A stretch of 64,000 nucleotides of DNA from Oscillospiraceae bacterium (GCA_017540645.1 JAFYAQ010000014.1:28437-92436); one strand, 5' to 3'; counted from the first letter of the stretch, positions 7,954 to 16,681 are shown. Numbers and translations are program-made. The notes: generated from the letters alone by a model not told the origin.

Positions 7954-8601
7954 TCAGCCGATCACGTTCAGCATCTTCTGGCTGGCGCGGGCGGTGACCT
8001 CCAAATAATAGCTGAGTTCCGCTGTGGTCAGCTCATCCTCGTCCATAGCGTCAAGCTGCTCCTCAAATTCCAGCAGTCTATCAAGCAGGTCGTAATAATT
8101 GCCCATCATGTCCAGCATACCGTACACGTCGGCATTCTGATAGCTCTGCATAAAGGACACATACTCATCCGCAAAGGCCTCGTAGGAGTCCAGGAACGCC
8201 TTGACCTCCGGGCGGATCACCGTCTCATCAACGGCGGGGGCGGTCGGCGTCGGGGTGGCGGTTGGCCGGGGTGTAGGTGATGGCGTGGGAGCCGGTTTCA
8301 GTGTGGCTTTCGGAGTCTGGGGCGCTGGCGCGGACGCGCTTGGTACGGAACGGGTCGTGGTCTGGGAGACTGTGGGGGTATCACCGTGCCCGAGGACATT
8401 TGCCGCGACGATCACCGCCAGCAGCCAGAACCACCACCGCTTATAGATGGGCTTTCTCCTTTTGACCGGCTGTGCCGCCGGAAATGGAAACGAAGCGGTC
8501 GGGACGCTGCGGACGGGCGCATTCTCTGTCGGCGCGCCGCACTCGGAGCAGTATTTGCTGCCCTCCGGCAGAACCGCGCCGCAAACTTTACAATATGCCA
8601 T
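7954..8601 (-). CDS. zinc-ribbon membrane protein with Pro/Thr stalk
   Basis: A 215-residue protein. It opens with a double-CxxC zinc ribbon (MAYCKVCGAVLPEGSKYCSE then CGAP), followed by a basic segment RRKPIYKRWW and one membrane helix FWLLAVIVAANVL around residue 58. An extracellular stalk rich in Pro, Thr and Ala spans about residues 75-120, and a helical C-terminal domain follows. The topology suggests a cytoplasmic ribbon and an outside domain. Function is unknown. AGGAGG lies nine bases before the ATG, within a leader that is duplicated at 9140-9240. Confidence 0.75.
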   Translation of the reverse strand: MAYCKVCGAVLPEGSKYCSECGAPTENAPVRSVPTASFPFPAAQPVKRRKPIYKRWWFWLLAVIVAANVLGHGDTPTVSQTTTRSVPSASAPAPQTPKATLKPAPTPSPTPRPTATPTPTAPAVDETVIRPEVKAFLDSYEAFADEYVSFMQSYQNADVYGMLDMMGNYYDLLDRLLEFEEQLDAMDEDELTTAELSYYLEVTARASQKMLNVIG

Positions 8602-8602
8602 A

Positions 8603-8746
8603 GTCGATCTCCTCCTTTGATTTTACGTGGTTTTTCATCGTAACAGATCGGCGCGGGCCCCGTTCCCACCGATGAGGTGGGAACGGGGTTTTATTCGTGG
8701 TCTTTCAACAGCTGCGTCTGGCCGACGCGCCTCAGCGGCTTGATCC
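8603..8746. repeat. segmental duplication, copy A
   Basis: About 144 bp that match 9140-9287 with scattered substitutions. It contains the ribosome-site leader, a strong hairpin (CCCCGTTCCCACC/GGTGGGAACGGGG) followed by TTTTATT on the plus strand, and a degraded copy of the 3' end of the HTH-like gene. The coding part in this copy is mutated, so it is the decayed member. Confidence 0.8.
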
Positions 8747-8905
8747 ATGGCTTGCCGGTGATATTTTCTTGAAGGAGTATTTCTTTGAAAAGAATGCAAA
8801 AATACCGGACCAGCATGACCTGTATCCGGTATTCACAGTAAGAAAAATCATGTGGGCGCTCCGCAAGAAACCATCGGAAAAAGACTTCCGGGATGATTGG
8901 GATGG

Positions 8906-9085
8906 TCAGTCGATATGGCAGCGTTCCTTGATCGCATCCAGTGTGATCTTATCTTCCTGAAAATCACAGACGATTTTAAAAACCGTATCGCCATCAAATT
9001 TGTTAAGCAGCTTATGGGCGATGCTGATCGGGAGTTTCGGCTCTCCGGCATCCGGAAAAAGCTTGTGGAATTCATCAACTACCAT
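8906..9085 (-). CDS. small hypothetical protein
   Basis: A 59-residue protein from the ATG at 9085, chosen because GGAGG lies seven bases upstream. An earlier ATG at 9175 falls in the duplicated leader and gives an unlikely N terminus. The sequence is helical and acidic (MVVDEFHKLFPDAGEP, KLLNKFDGDTVFKIVCDFQE) and shows no motif that I recognise. It lies between the two copies of the segmental duplication, as if inserted there with duplication of its flank. Confidence 0.55.
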   Translation of the reverse strand: MVVDEFHKLFPDAGEPKLPISIAHKLLNKFDGDTVFKIVCDFQEDKITLDAIKERCHID

Positions 9086-9139
9086 TTTTATACCTCCAAA
9101 GTATATAATTACGAAATATACACAGCGCCTATGTAAATG

Positions 9140-9287
9140 GTCGATCTCCTCCTTTGATTTTTCATTGTTTTTCATTATAGCAGATCGGCGCGGGGCCCGT
9201 TCCTACCGAAGCGGTGGAAACGGGGTCCTTTATTCGTAGTCTTTCACTAGCGGCGTCTGGCTGAAGCGCTCCAGCAGCCGGTTGATC
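9140..9287. repeat. segmental duplication, copy B
   Basis: The partner of 8603-8746. In this copy the HTH-like gene's 3' end is intact and the leader carries TATAAT at 9175-9180 on the minus strand where copy A reads differently. The hairpin arms are partly mismatched. Confidence 0.8.
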
Positions 9288-9712
9288 TCCTGCAGATCGT
9301 ACACGCCGTTGTTGATCGCCGCCACCAGCACCGCGTCCCGGGGAAAACAGGGATACAGCGGCGCCATGCCGTAGAGGATCAGGGCTTTCCCCGTCTCCCA
9401 TTCGCTGAAATGTGCGGCCAGACACAAGCGCAGGATCACATCCCGCTGACGAGTACGCTTTTCCTCTGCGATCAGCTTGTAGCCGTAGTTTTCGGAAAGG
9501 TCGGCGGCGAGAAAGACGTTTTGCTGCAGGATGCCTTTTTCCTTGCATTTGTTCCGCATGTAGTCCGCAAAGGGGTGGGGGCTGGTGATCATCTCCGAGT
9601 GGTACTCCCGGAGCAAGTCCGGCAGCTCCTCCGGTGTGGCGTTCCTGAGCCTCCGCGACAGGCTCTCTTTTCCCTTTTCTTCGATCTCCTCTTCCTTATT
9701 CTCGATTTCCAT
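9230..9712 (-). CDS. XRE-like helix-turn-helix domain protein
   Basis: A 160-residue protein from the ATG at 9712 (AAAGGG upstream). A longer frame to 9871 has no ribosome site. The N terminus is a charged helix, followed by a region whose pattern resembles a lambda-repressor-like fold (YMRNKCKEKGILQQNVFLAA then DLSENYGYKLIAEEKRTRQR then DVILRLCLAAHFSE). A C-terminal helical part follows. I would call it a probable DNA- or protein-binding HTH relative. Its last 46 bp are copied in degraded form at about 8700-8746. Confidence 0.6.
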   Translation of the reverse strand: MEIENKEEEIEEKGKESLSRRLRNATPEELPDLLREYHSEMITSPHPFADYMRNKCKEKGILQQNVFLAADLSENYGYKLIAEEKRTRQRDVILRLCLAAHFSEWETGKALILYGMAPLYPCFPRDAVLVAAINNGVYDLQEINRLLERFSQTPLVKDYE

Positions 9713-9921
9713 GACGCTCACCCTTTCTATAGTTAAACGCCGCCCGGGGTAACCGAGCGGCGCTCTACTATAGGGGGTGTAATTTTTGCGAGGGAGACCG
9801 GGGCGAGGCGGGATTATATCCAACCCGCGGAGGGGTAGGCGCGGTTTGCGTTTTCGGCTTCCGGTCAACAAAAATCGACCGGAACACCTTCAAATACTCA
9901 TCTACAAAAACACCTGCAAAT

Positions 9922-10662
9922 TCAATAGTACTCAACATTCACAACAAGATAAGGAATATCGGGATTAATGCCTTTAATAAGAGTAGCGAGTATTGTATCA
10001 GCCGATGCTTCAGCGAGCCTTGTATATTGCTCGTTAGCCTCAAAATCTTCTTGTATTTTTTGTTTTGCCTCGCTGAGTTGATTCCTGGCAAGTATCTCTC
10101 CAGACCTCACCGAATTATCGTTTCTCCATACATTTTCCGAGAAGTAAAGCGTTTCAAAGTTTTCGATGCTGATATTGCTTGAATCAAGAACAGGTTTCGG
10201 CACTCGAACAAGAACATAGTGTCTCTCATTGTCGATCACATACTCGGCAGCCGTCAGATTAACGGTAAATACACCCGTACCGGATACTTTGAGCCAAGAG
10301 GTAGTTCCCGATTCCGTTTCCGTTCCATCATCAATGATATACACCACATCACTAACTCGCAGAATTTCAAGAATAGATTTTTCTTTGATGGCACTGATTG
10401 AGATCGTCACATCGTTGCTAACATGGTGTTCGGCTTCTGATACTTCAAAGGCCAAATCATGGTATTGAGCGTATGTTTCCTCTCTTGTGTCCGCATAGGC
10501 AGAAAGGAACGAATCCTTTGCTGTCGATACACCGTTAGAAATGCTGTGCCGGATAAAGTAATAGCTGTACCCTGCGATGCCGATTAGAATTAGCGCAAAA
10601 ATAATTGATAGCGCAATCCATCCTCCGCTCTTTTTGGAGGATGTGGCTCTACGATTGCTCAT
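9922..10662 (-). CDS. DUF4230-like membrane-anchored protein A
   Basis: A 246-residue protein from the ATG at 10662, where AGGAGG is eight bases upstream. A GTG nine bases earlier touches the ribosome site. It has a basic N terminus, one membrane helix WIALSIIFALILIGIAGYSY, and an extracellular domain of about 200 residues with the DUF4230-like pattern of beta strands followed by a long helix (ARNQLSEAKQKIQEDF). Function is unknown. It follows its paralogue at 10678 by 15 bases. Base composition is clearly more AT-rich than the flanking genes. Confidence 0.6.
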   Translation of the reverse strand: MSNRRATSSKKSGGWIALSIIFALILIGIAGYSYYFIRHSISNGVSTAKDSFLSAYADTREETYAQYHDLAFEVSEAEHHVSNDVTISISAIKEKSILEILRVSDVVYIIDDGTETESGTTSWLKVSGTGVFTVNLTAAEYVIDNERHYVLVRVPKPVLDSSNISIENFETLYFSENVWRNDNSVRSGEILARNQLSEAKQKIQEDFEANEQYTRLAEASADTILATLIKGINPDIPYLVVNVEYY

Positions 10663-10677
10663 TATGCACACCCTCCT

Positions 10678-11472
10678 TTAATTCGACTGAATACTGACAG
10701 TAACAATAATGTCAGTATTGCCCCGCGCAGCTTTTGCTATTTCCTGAACCTGTTTTATAGCAGACTGTGAAGCAAGGTCCAATAGCGCGGGATAGTTTGC
10801 GACTTCTTCCGCAGAGGTACTTCTAAAGTTGCGGAATGTGTTAAGGTAGGCTTGAAAGCCCTCGCTGTCTAATCCGTTAAAGTGTTTTCTTTGCCACTTG
10901 GCAAGCAGCTCTGTTTCCGTTGGATCAATTTTGATTTCAACTTCCGGCATAGGAAGGACAATAGAGATAAGCCCCTCTTTATATGTCACAGTTACATTGT
11001 TAAGATCAATCGTGAAAACGGCACTACCGCGGGTCAGATAAAGGGCTCCATACTTTTTGCCGACCTCGTGATATGTGGTCAAATCTACATTTGCAACCAA
11101 CACTTCGAGGCGTCCCATACCATTTACATTTGATTCGATGGTATTAGCTATCTCGACAACCGTATCTTTTGCGCTTAATCCTTCTTCTTTTCCTTCCTCG
11201 TATCCTTCGACGACGCCTTGCGTAGCTCCCTCTACGGAGCCGACAGCGAGGCCGGCGATTCGGCCGTTTGTTTCTCCTGCGGCTCTTCCCAGGCTCTCGG
11301 CGTCTTTAGCCAATGGAAGAATGGAGGTGACAAAGAAGATCGCAGCGGCGATGCACAATGCGCCAAGAAAAAGCGGGATAAGGATCTTATTCTTTCGTAC
11401 TTCATGTACTGTGTCTGCAGCGATACCGCTCAGATCTTCCACGATTTTTTGCTCGTCGGTTTTTATGCTCAT
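10678..11472 (-). CDS. DUF4230-like membrane-anchored protein B
   Basis: A 264-residue relative of the downstream gene: a membrane helix IPLFLGALCIAAAIFFVTSI around residues 32-52, a Gly/Ala/Glu-rich stalk (GRIAGLAVGSVEGATQGVV), then a beta domain and a C-terminal helix. A GAGAGGGG ribosome site precedes the ATG. It sits six bases after the stop of the 589-residue gene, so three membrane-anchored extracellular proteins form one operon. The role is unknown. The AT-rich composition suggests transfer. Confidence 0.6.
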   Translation of the reverse strand: MSIKTDEQKIVEDLSGIAADTVHEVRKNKILIPLFLGALCIAAAIFFVTSILPLAKDAESLGRAAGETNGRIAGLAVGSVEGATQGVVEGYEEGKEEGLSAKDTVVEIANTIESNVNGMGRLEVLVANVDLTTYHEVGKKYGALYLTRGSAVFTIDLNNVTVTYKEGLISIVLPMPEVEIKIDPTETELLAKWQRKHFNGLDSEGFQAYLNTFRNFRSTSAEEVANYPALLDLASQSAIKQVQEIAKAARGNTDIIVTVSIQSN

Positions 11473-11478
11473 TCTTTA

Positions 11479-13248
11479 TCACCCCTCTCGCTCTACGACA
11501 ATTCCAAATGTTTCTCTATTAACGGTCATCCCGTCCATATCGGCAGTAATATCTACACTTTCGGAAATAGTGTCATTCCCGCCGAGTCCAGTTCTGGCCC
11601 AAGCAACGGCTTCCGCACCAAACCAACTATGCGTGATGTTGTAGCCGCTGTTTGCAGTAAACTCCACTTTAAGGGTCTGACCAATTCGAACATCATGCAG
11701 TTCTGCTTCGGTTACTTGCTTTCCGTCCAGCTTATATGTATAGGTTCCCGCTTCATCAGAGAAAACAAGCGTTAAGCTCAAGAAATGGATTGCTTTATGC
11801 TCATTCAATATGGAGCCAATATCCTGTTCAAGTCTTGAAAATTTGATGTTCTTCTTTACAAAGCTGAAATCATCCTCTGTGTAACCGTTAATGTAATATC
11901 CGGCGTGCGGAGTAATACGAATGGTGACTTTATCATCGTCGCCGGGCAGTTCTTCACCTGCTTTTAAAACTACTCCATTGGCACGGGTTATTGTAATATC
12001 AGCGTTCGCAAGATTGTATCCCTGGAATATGCCCTCTGCATTACTATTTCGTTCTGTGATCTCAATGCTAATTCCTTTATTTGTATCGGGTACATAAAAG
12101 GTATACTCATATCCGTGTTCAGCATTGCTTCCCAACGGTATTGCCGTCCCTACGTTTACTCCTGTTCCGGTTATCTTGTACTCATTCCCAACTCTTATTG
12201 TGATTGAGTCCCCGGTTTTGAGCTTCTTATCAACGTCGAATGACTTTTGACCATGGGAGCCTTGATTATATTCATCCCCGTTAATGATAATAGATTTAAT
12301 AATACCCGCGCCCTTATCTCCGATTAACCACCAGTTAGCGGTTACACTAAGACAGGAATTTGTTACTTTCATTGTAATATATGGGTGCATTTCAACGGAG
12401 AACTCGGTTTCCTGCTCATTCGAGGAGACTTCTCTGAAAATTACGGTGTGGTCACTTTCTTTAGAGTACCAACATTCCGGAGTAGAAGAAACAAAGTAAT
12501 AATCGTCATCGTATGCGCTGTAATCATAAACAATCGTATATGAATCAACCGGGCTTATTTTCGTACTTCCGGAGAACGACTCATTGTTTACTTTCCAAAT
12601 GCCTCCAGGGAGAGGTATCTCTCGTCCGTTGTCTCGATAAAAAGCTCGCGCGCTGATCTGGCGGGTCGTATAAAAGCCAAGCGGCTCGATCGCAAACCCA
12701 GTGCCCGTAAAATTTTCCGGAACAGTTAATAGCAGCCCCGTCCTGGTAGTAATCTCTCTGTACGGTTTATTACTTTTATTTCCGTCTTGATCGTAAGACC
12801 AAATTCTAAACATGGAAAAGTCATACAGATTGCTAATCTGATTATTGACTTCTATGCTTGCAACAAATATGCTTTCCCCAGGCGATAATAATACTTGATT
12901 TGACACGATAGGAGCTTTGGTTTCTTCATCAGTATAATAAACACAATTAAGAAAAGAATTCTTTGCAAAAGTGATTTGAATGGCATGACTCTTTATAGAC
13001 GCCTCTCTTGTTTCGATTGGAGCAGGCGTCGGGTACATCCCATTTTCTGCTAAGATTCCTTCTGTTTGGTACTTTTCGAACTGCCGATACTCGTCGCTGA
13101 CAAAGATTTTACTTTCGGAAGAGTTCGTCACTTCATTTGCAACATAATTTGTGACATATTCATTTAGCGGCCCGTTAGCAAAATAATATACCACAACAAC
13201 AAGTGCAAGCAAAGCGCATACCATTAAGATATTTTTCCCTTTTTTCAT
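11479..13248 (-). CDS. large secreted or membrane-anchored beta-rich protein
   Basis: A 589-residue protein with a signal-anchor MKKGKNILMVCALLALVVVVYY cut here to KNILMVCALLALVVVVYYFA and then an all-beta extracellular region. The C-terminal third contains repeats that look like bacterial Ig-like or Gram-positive repeat domains (KVTIRITPHAGYYINGYTED, LKVEFTANSGYNITHSWFG). I cannot assign a family. It is the first gene of the operon with the two DUF4230-like genes and is equally AT-rich, with AAAGGAGA before its ATG. Confidence 0.65.
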   Translation of the reverse strand: MKKGKNILMVCALLALVVVVYYFANGPLNEYVTNYVANEVTNSSESKIFVSDEYRQFEKYQTEGILAENGMYPTPAPIETREASIKSHAIQITFAKNSFLNCVYYTDEETKAPIVSNQVLLSPGESIFVASIEVNNQISNLYDFSMFRIWSYDQDGNKSNKPYREITTRTGLLLTVPENFTGTGFAIEPLGFYTTRQISARAFYRDNGREIPLPGGIWKVNNESFSGSTKISPVDSYTIVYDYSAYDDDYYFVSSTPECWYSKESDHTVIFREVSSNEQETEFSVEMHPYITMKVTNSCLSVTANWWLIGDKGAGIIKSIIINGDEYNQGSHGQKSFDVDKKLKTGDSITIRVGNEYKITGTGVNVGTAIPLGSNAEHGYEYTFYVPDTNKGISIEITERNSNAEGIFQGYNLANADITITRANGVVLKAGEELPGDDDKVTIRITPHAGYYINGYTEDDFSFVKKNIKFSRLEQDIGSILNEHKAIHFLSLTLVFSDEAGTYTYKLDGKQVTEAELHDVRIGQTLKVEFTANSGYNITHSWFGAEAVAWARTGLGGNDTISESVDITADMDGMTVNRETFGIVVEREG

Positions 13249-13523
13249 CTACAGTCTCCTTTATCTCTCTATCCGAAGAATATAAACAGCTGAAATATTG
13301 TTTGCCTACTGTACCTTCACCGCCCGCAGATGATCCGGCAGGGGAGCCAATGCCAATCCGCTTCTCCGCATTGTCGTGGGGGAAATAGATCCGCATAAGG
13401 TTTTCCGTGGTGTCGCCCACATGAAACAGGTAATCCGAATTGCTTTCGGTTCATTACTTCATTTCCATTTCCAAAATTCATCTTTTTTCAGTTTCGGGGA
13501 ATTCGGTAAATAGTTACACATGT
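13249..13523. other. gene-poor gap with a short coding-like remnant
   Basis: Between the large secreted protein and the toxin gene. The minus strand at about 13437-13290 reads as an open, high-GC stretch containing YLFHVGDTTENLMRIYFPHD without a good start. It may be the end of a lost gene. Nothing else is evident. Confidence 0.3.
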
Positions 13524-13838
13524 TCATACAATTCTCGGCAGATCGCGCCGCGCATACACCAGCGTGCGGACCTCCATCACATTTCCGATCACAACGCAAA
13601 AAACGAAATAGTTTTTGACCGGGATCGCGTAGTAAATATGCTCGCGGCCCTTCTTAGAGCGGTAGGGTACAAAGGCTTCGGGCGCTTTCATCCGTTCATG
13701 GATAGACTCTTTCACAGCATCCAGAAAAGCCTCCGCCGCGATGGGATTGCGCAGCCGATAGGCGATATAGTCCACGATCTCCTGCAGTTTTTCCTCAAAG
13801 AGCGGCAGGATCCTCAGCTCATAATGCTTTTCGTCCAT
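13524..13838 (-). CDS. RelE/ParE-family toxin
   Basis: A 104-residue protein with the RelE/ParE plan: helix LFEEKLQEIVDYIAYRLRNP, helix AEAFLDAVKESIHERM, then the strand block RSKKGREHIYYAIPVKNYFV and VRTLVYARRDLPRIV. RelE toxins cleave ribosome-bound mRNA and ParE toxins poison gyrase. The family cannot be told apart here. It overlaps the antitoxin gene by 20 bases, the standard coupled arrangement. Confidence 0.88.
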   Translation of the reverse strand: MDEKHYELRILPLFEEKLQEIVDYIAYRLRNPIAAEAFLDAVKESIHERMKAPEAFVPYRSKKGREHIYYAIPVKNYFVFCVVIGNVMEVRTLVYARRDLPRIV

Positions 13839-14091
13839 GGATGCTCTTCCTCACGCGGTCAAAAACTTCGTCGGAGGTATATCTTACGTCGTCCATGGCA
13901 GCGGCGCGATCCGCCTCGTCCAGGGCCAGTTCGATGCCGTCCGTCAGAGCCGAATACTGTTCAAGACTCAAAAGCACCATGGAACCGTAACCGTTCTTGG
14001 TCAAAAAAACGGGCTGCCCGCTTTTCAGTACGGTATCCTCGATCTCCGGGAATTTGTTACGCAGATCGGACACCGGGCGAATGTTCAGCAT
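13819..14091 (-). CDS. Phd/YefM-family antitoxin
   Basis: A 90-residue protein beginning MLNIRPVSDLRNKFPEIEDT. The N-terminal DNA-binding half and VFLTKNGYGSMVLLSLEQYS are typical of Phd/YefM antitoxins, and the C-terminal helices should wrap the toxin. The second ATG (14091) is six bases from a GGGGGG ribosome site, while the first (14097) is too close to it. Upstream, ATGATAAA-type repeats at 14112-14147 could be the autoregulatory operator. Confidence 0.88.
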   Translation of the reverse strand: MLNIRPVSDLRNKFPEIEDTVLKSGQPVFLTKNGYGSMVLLSLEQYSALTDGIELALDEADRAAAMDDVRYTSDEVFDRVRKSIHGRKAL

Positions 14092-14207
14092 ATCCATCCC
14101 CCCTTTCTTATACTATCAGAATTTTATCATAACTTTATCATATACGTAAGTGCTTTCAGCCATTGATCCCGAGCTTTTCCTTGCCTGTTTGCCCCATAAA
14201 CGCCAAA

Positions 14208-14237
14208 AGAGCCGCGGATCGACGTGATCCGCGGCTC
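14208..14237 (-). terminator. terminator of the tRNA transcript
   Basis: AGAGCCGCGGATC/GATCCGCGGCTC with a five-base loop, followed on the minus strand by CTCTTTTGG. It lies just downstream of the tRNA-Thr gene and repeats the stem seen at 6001. Confidence 0.85.
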
Positions 14238-14243
14238 AAATAA

Positions 14244-14319
<76 letters not shown>

Positions 14320-14346
14320 AAAGTCATGCCCCCTAATGGGGGCATG

Positions 14347-14423
14347 TGGCGACCGAGAAGGGACTTGAACCCTCGACCTCTAGCGTGACAGGCTAGCGTT
14401 CTAACCGACTGAACTACTCGGCC
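14347..14423 (-). tRNA. tRNA-Asp (GTC)
   Basis: A 77-base cloverleaf with the acceptor GGCCGAG pairing CTCGGTC, D arm GTTCAGTCGGTTAGAAC, anticodon loop CTGTCAC giving GTC, T loop GTTCAAGTC, and an encoded CCA end. It is 27 bases upstream of tRNA-Thr. Confidence 0.97.
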
Positions 14424-14517
14424 TTGCTGAAAGCTTGTTTAGTATACGAAACGGGGTCCGTTTTGTCAAGACCTTTTTTGCTTTTTCTGAAAAATATTTA
14501 CCTGTTCTCTCTTCGGC

Positions 14518-14545
14518 TTTACAGGGGGAGAATGTCTGATATAAT
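14518..14545 (+). promoter_or_regulatory. promoter for the aldo/keto reductase gene
   Basis: TTTACA (14518-14523) and TATAAT (14540-14545), 16 bases apart, 31 bases before the start codon. Confidence 0.7.
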
Positions 14546-14576
14546 GGGAGAAGAATGCTGGAAAGAGGGCGATAAA

Positions 14577-15668
14577 ATGAACGGAAAGCTGGGTTTCGGA
14601 CTGATGCGGCTGCCCCGCAAGAGGCTGGGCATCGACATCCCCCAGGTGAGCCGGATGGTGGACACCTTCCTGGACGCCGGGTTCACTTACTTTGATACGG
14701 CTTTTGTCTACCCCGGATCGGAGGCCGCCATTCGGAAGGCGCTGGTGGAGCGCCATCCCCGGGAGAGCTACACCATGGCCACCAAGCTGTTCGCCCCCAT
14801 GGTTCCCACGGAGGCGGCGGCCAAAAAGGAGCTGGACACCAGTCTGGAGCGGACCGGCGCGGGCTACATCGACTATTATCTGCTCCACGCGCTGATGGGG
14901 AACAACTATAAAAAATATGAGAAATTCCACCTGTGGGATTTTGTGCAGGAGGAAAAGGCGAAGGGGCGCATCAAGCACATCGGCTTCTCCTTCCACGACG
15001 GGCCGGAGCTGCTGAAGGAGATCCTGACCGATCATCCGGAGGCGGAATTCGTGCAGCTCCAGATCAACTACGCCGACTGGGAAAACCCCCACGTCCGGTC
15101 CCGGGAGGTCTATGAGGTCGCCCGCTCCTTCGGCAAGGAGATCGTGATCATGGAGCCGGTGAAGGGCGGAAAACTGGCCGATCCCCCATCGGAGGTAAAG
15201 CGGCTGTTCACCCAGGCCGACCCCAAGGCCTCCTTCGCCTCCTGGGCCATCCGCTTCGCGGCCTCCCTGGACGGCATCCTGGCAGTGCTCTCCGGCATGT
15301 CCAACACTGCCCAGATGGAGGACAACGTGAGCTTCATGAAGGATTTCCATCCTCTGTCGGCGGAGGAGCAGGAGATCATCGCCCGGGCCCGGCAGGTGTT
15401 CAGCGCCTCGGTCGAGATCCCCTGCACCGCCTGCCGCTACTGCTGCGAGGGCTGCCCCAAGCAGATCCCCATTCCGGATATCTTTGCCGTCATGAACCGG
15501 CGCTCCTCCTCCGGGCAGCTGGAGGCGGCCCAGGCGGAGTATGACGCCCTGGTGACCGAGGGCCACGGGGCCGACGCCTGCATCGGCTGCCGGAAATGCG
15601 AGCAGGTCTGTCCCCAGCATATCGAAGTCGCGGACGAACTGAAAAAGTGCGCCGTGGCGTTCCACTGA
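14577..15668 (+). CDS. aldo/keto reductase with 4Fe-4S ferredoxin tail
   Basis: A 363-residue protein from the ATG at 14577, 31 bases downstream of the promoter. The first ~280 residues form an AKR barrel with the catalytic Asp and Tyr in YFDTAFVYPG, Lys in ATKLFAP and His in YYLLHALMGN. The C-terminal ~80 residues carry cysteine clusters CTACRYCCEGCP and CIGCRKCEQVCP, which bind two 4Fe-4S clusters. Such fused reductases are common in anaerobes and probably link aldehyde or ketone reduction to ferredoxin, though the substrate is unknown. It converges with the HMG-CoA-lyase-family gene. Confidence 0.9.
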   Translation: MNGKLGFGLMRLPRKRLGIDIPQVSRMVDTFLDAGFTYFDTAFVYPGSEAAIRKALVERHPRESYTMATKLFAPMVPTEAAAKKELDTSLERTGAGYIDYYLLHALMGNNYKKYEKFHLWDFVQEEKAKGRIKHIGFSFHDGPELLKEILTDHPEAEFVQLQINYADWENPHVRSREVYEVARSFGKEIVIMEPVKGGKLADPPSEVKRLFTQADPKASFASWAIRFAASLDGILAVLSGMSNTAQMEDNVSFMKDFHPLSAEEQEIIARARQVFSASVEIPCTACRYCCEGCPKQIPIPDIFAVMNRRSSSGQLEAAQAEYDALVTEGHGADACIGCRKCEQVCPQHIEVADELKKCAVAFH

Positions 15669-15680
15669 AGAGAATCAGCA

Positions 15681-15725
15681 AGAGGCCGCTGCAGAGATCT
15701 GCAGCGGCCTCTTTATCTTTTTTGA
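15681..15725. terminator. bidirectional terminator
   Basis: AAGAGGCCGCTGCAGA pairs perfectly with TCTGCAGCGGCCTCTT. T-rich sequence follows on the plus side. It separates the convergent aldo/keto reductase and lyase genes. Confidence 0.9.
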
Positions 15726-15754
15726 TCTTTATGCTCGCCGGAAAGAGCGATGGA

Positions 15755-16681
15755 TTACTCGGCCATCTGGGCGATCAGATCGGCGTTCCGGCCGGCCTTG
15801 AGCACGTAGCTGCTCAGGTCCTCCTTGCCCAGCATCTCCTGCATCTTGCGGGTCAGGGCCATGACCTTGGGCAGGTCGATGCCGGTCTCGATGCCGGAGG
15901 CCTCGCACATGTGCAGCACGTCCTCGGTGGAGATGTTGCCGGCGGCGTTGGGGACGAAGGGGCAGCCGCCCAGGCCGCCGAAGGAGCTGTCGAACTGGGT
16001 CATGCCCACGTCCATGGCCGCCACGATGTTGGCCATGGCCAGGCCGCGGGTGTTGTGGAAGTGGAGCCACCAGGTGTTCTCGGGGAACTTCTCCTGCACA
16101 TGGGCGCACAGAGAAGCGACCTGGGCGGGAGTGGCCATGCCGGAGGCGTCGGAGAGGGAGACCTCATGGATGCCCACCTTGCCGTAGGCCTCGATGATGG
16201 AGTCCACATCCTCCACGGGAGTGACGCCCTCCCAGGGGGAGGCAAAGGGCATGGAGATGGAGCCGGAAATGGCGATGCCGGCCGCCAGAGCGGCCTCGCA
16301 GACCTCGGCGAACTTGGCAACGCTCTCCTCGGGAGTGCGGTTCAGGTTCTTCAGGTTGTGCATACGGCTGGCGGAGACGTTCAGCTTCACCTTCTTGCAG
16401 CCGCACTTCACGGCACGCTCAACGCCGCGCAGGTTGGGGATCAGGGCGCGCAGCTCCACGCCCTCGGGATTGCCGATGCGCTTGATCACCTCGTCGGTGT
16501 CCGCCATCTGGGGGACCTTCACGGGGTGCATGAAGGAACCGACCTCGATGACCTTAAAGCCGGCGTCGATCAGGCCCTCGATCAGCTCTACCTTCTGGTC
16601 GGTGGTAAGCATGGATTTCTCGTTCTGGAGTCCGTCCCGGAGACCCACCTCGCAGATGTTTACCTTCTTGGGTGTGTTCAT
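15755..16681 (-). CDS. HMG-CoA-lyase-family enzyme (DRE-TIM aldolase)
   Basis: A 308-residue TIM barrel that aligns to human HMG-CoA lyase with one constant offset of 26. The catalytic Arg15 and Asp16 in EVGLRDGLQNE, Glu46, the metal ligands His207 and His209 in LHFHNTRG, Cys240 in the GLGGCPF loop and Asn249 are all present. Members cleave 3-hydroxy-3-methylglutaryl-CoA or related 3-hydroxyacyl-CoA esters into acetyl-CoA plus a keto acid. The gene has its own promoter overlapped by an inverted repeat and follows the LysR gene. The neighbouring CoA-acylating dehydrogenase suggests an acyl-CoA substrate of the same pathway rather than leucine breakdown. Confidence 0.9.
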   Translation of the reverse strand: MNTPKKVNICEVGLRDGLQNEKSMLTTDQKVELIEGLIDAGFKVIEVGSFMHPVKVPQMADTDEVIKRIGNPEGVELRALIPNLRGVERAVKCGCKKVKLNVSASRMHNLKNLNRTPEESVAKFAEVCEAALAAGIAISGSISMPFASPWEGVTPVEDVDSIIEAYGKVGIHEVSLSDASGMATPAQVASLCAHVQEKFPENTWWLHFHNTRGLAMANIVAAMDVGMTQFDSSFGGLGGCPFVPNAAGNISTEDVLHMCEASGIETGIDLPKVMALTRKMQEMLGKEDLSSYVLKAGRNADLIAQMAE

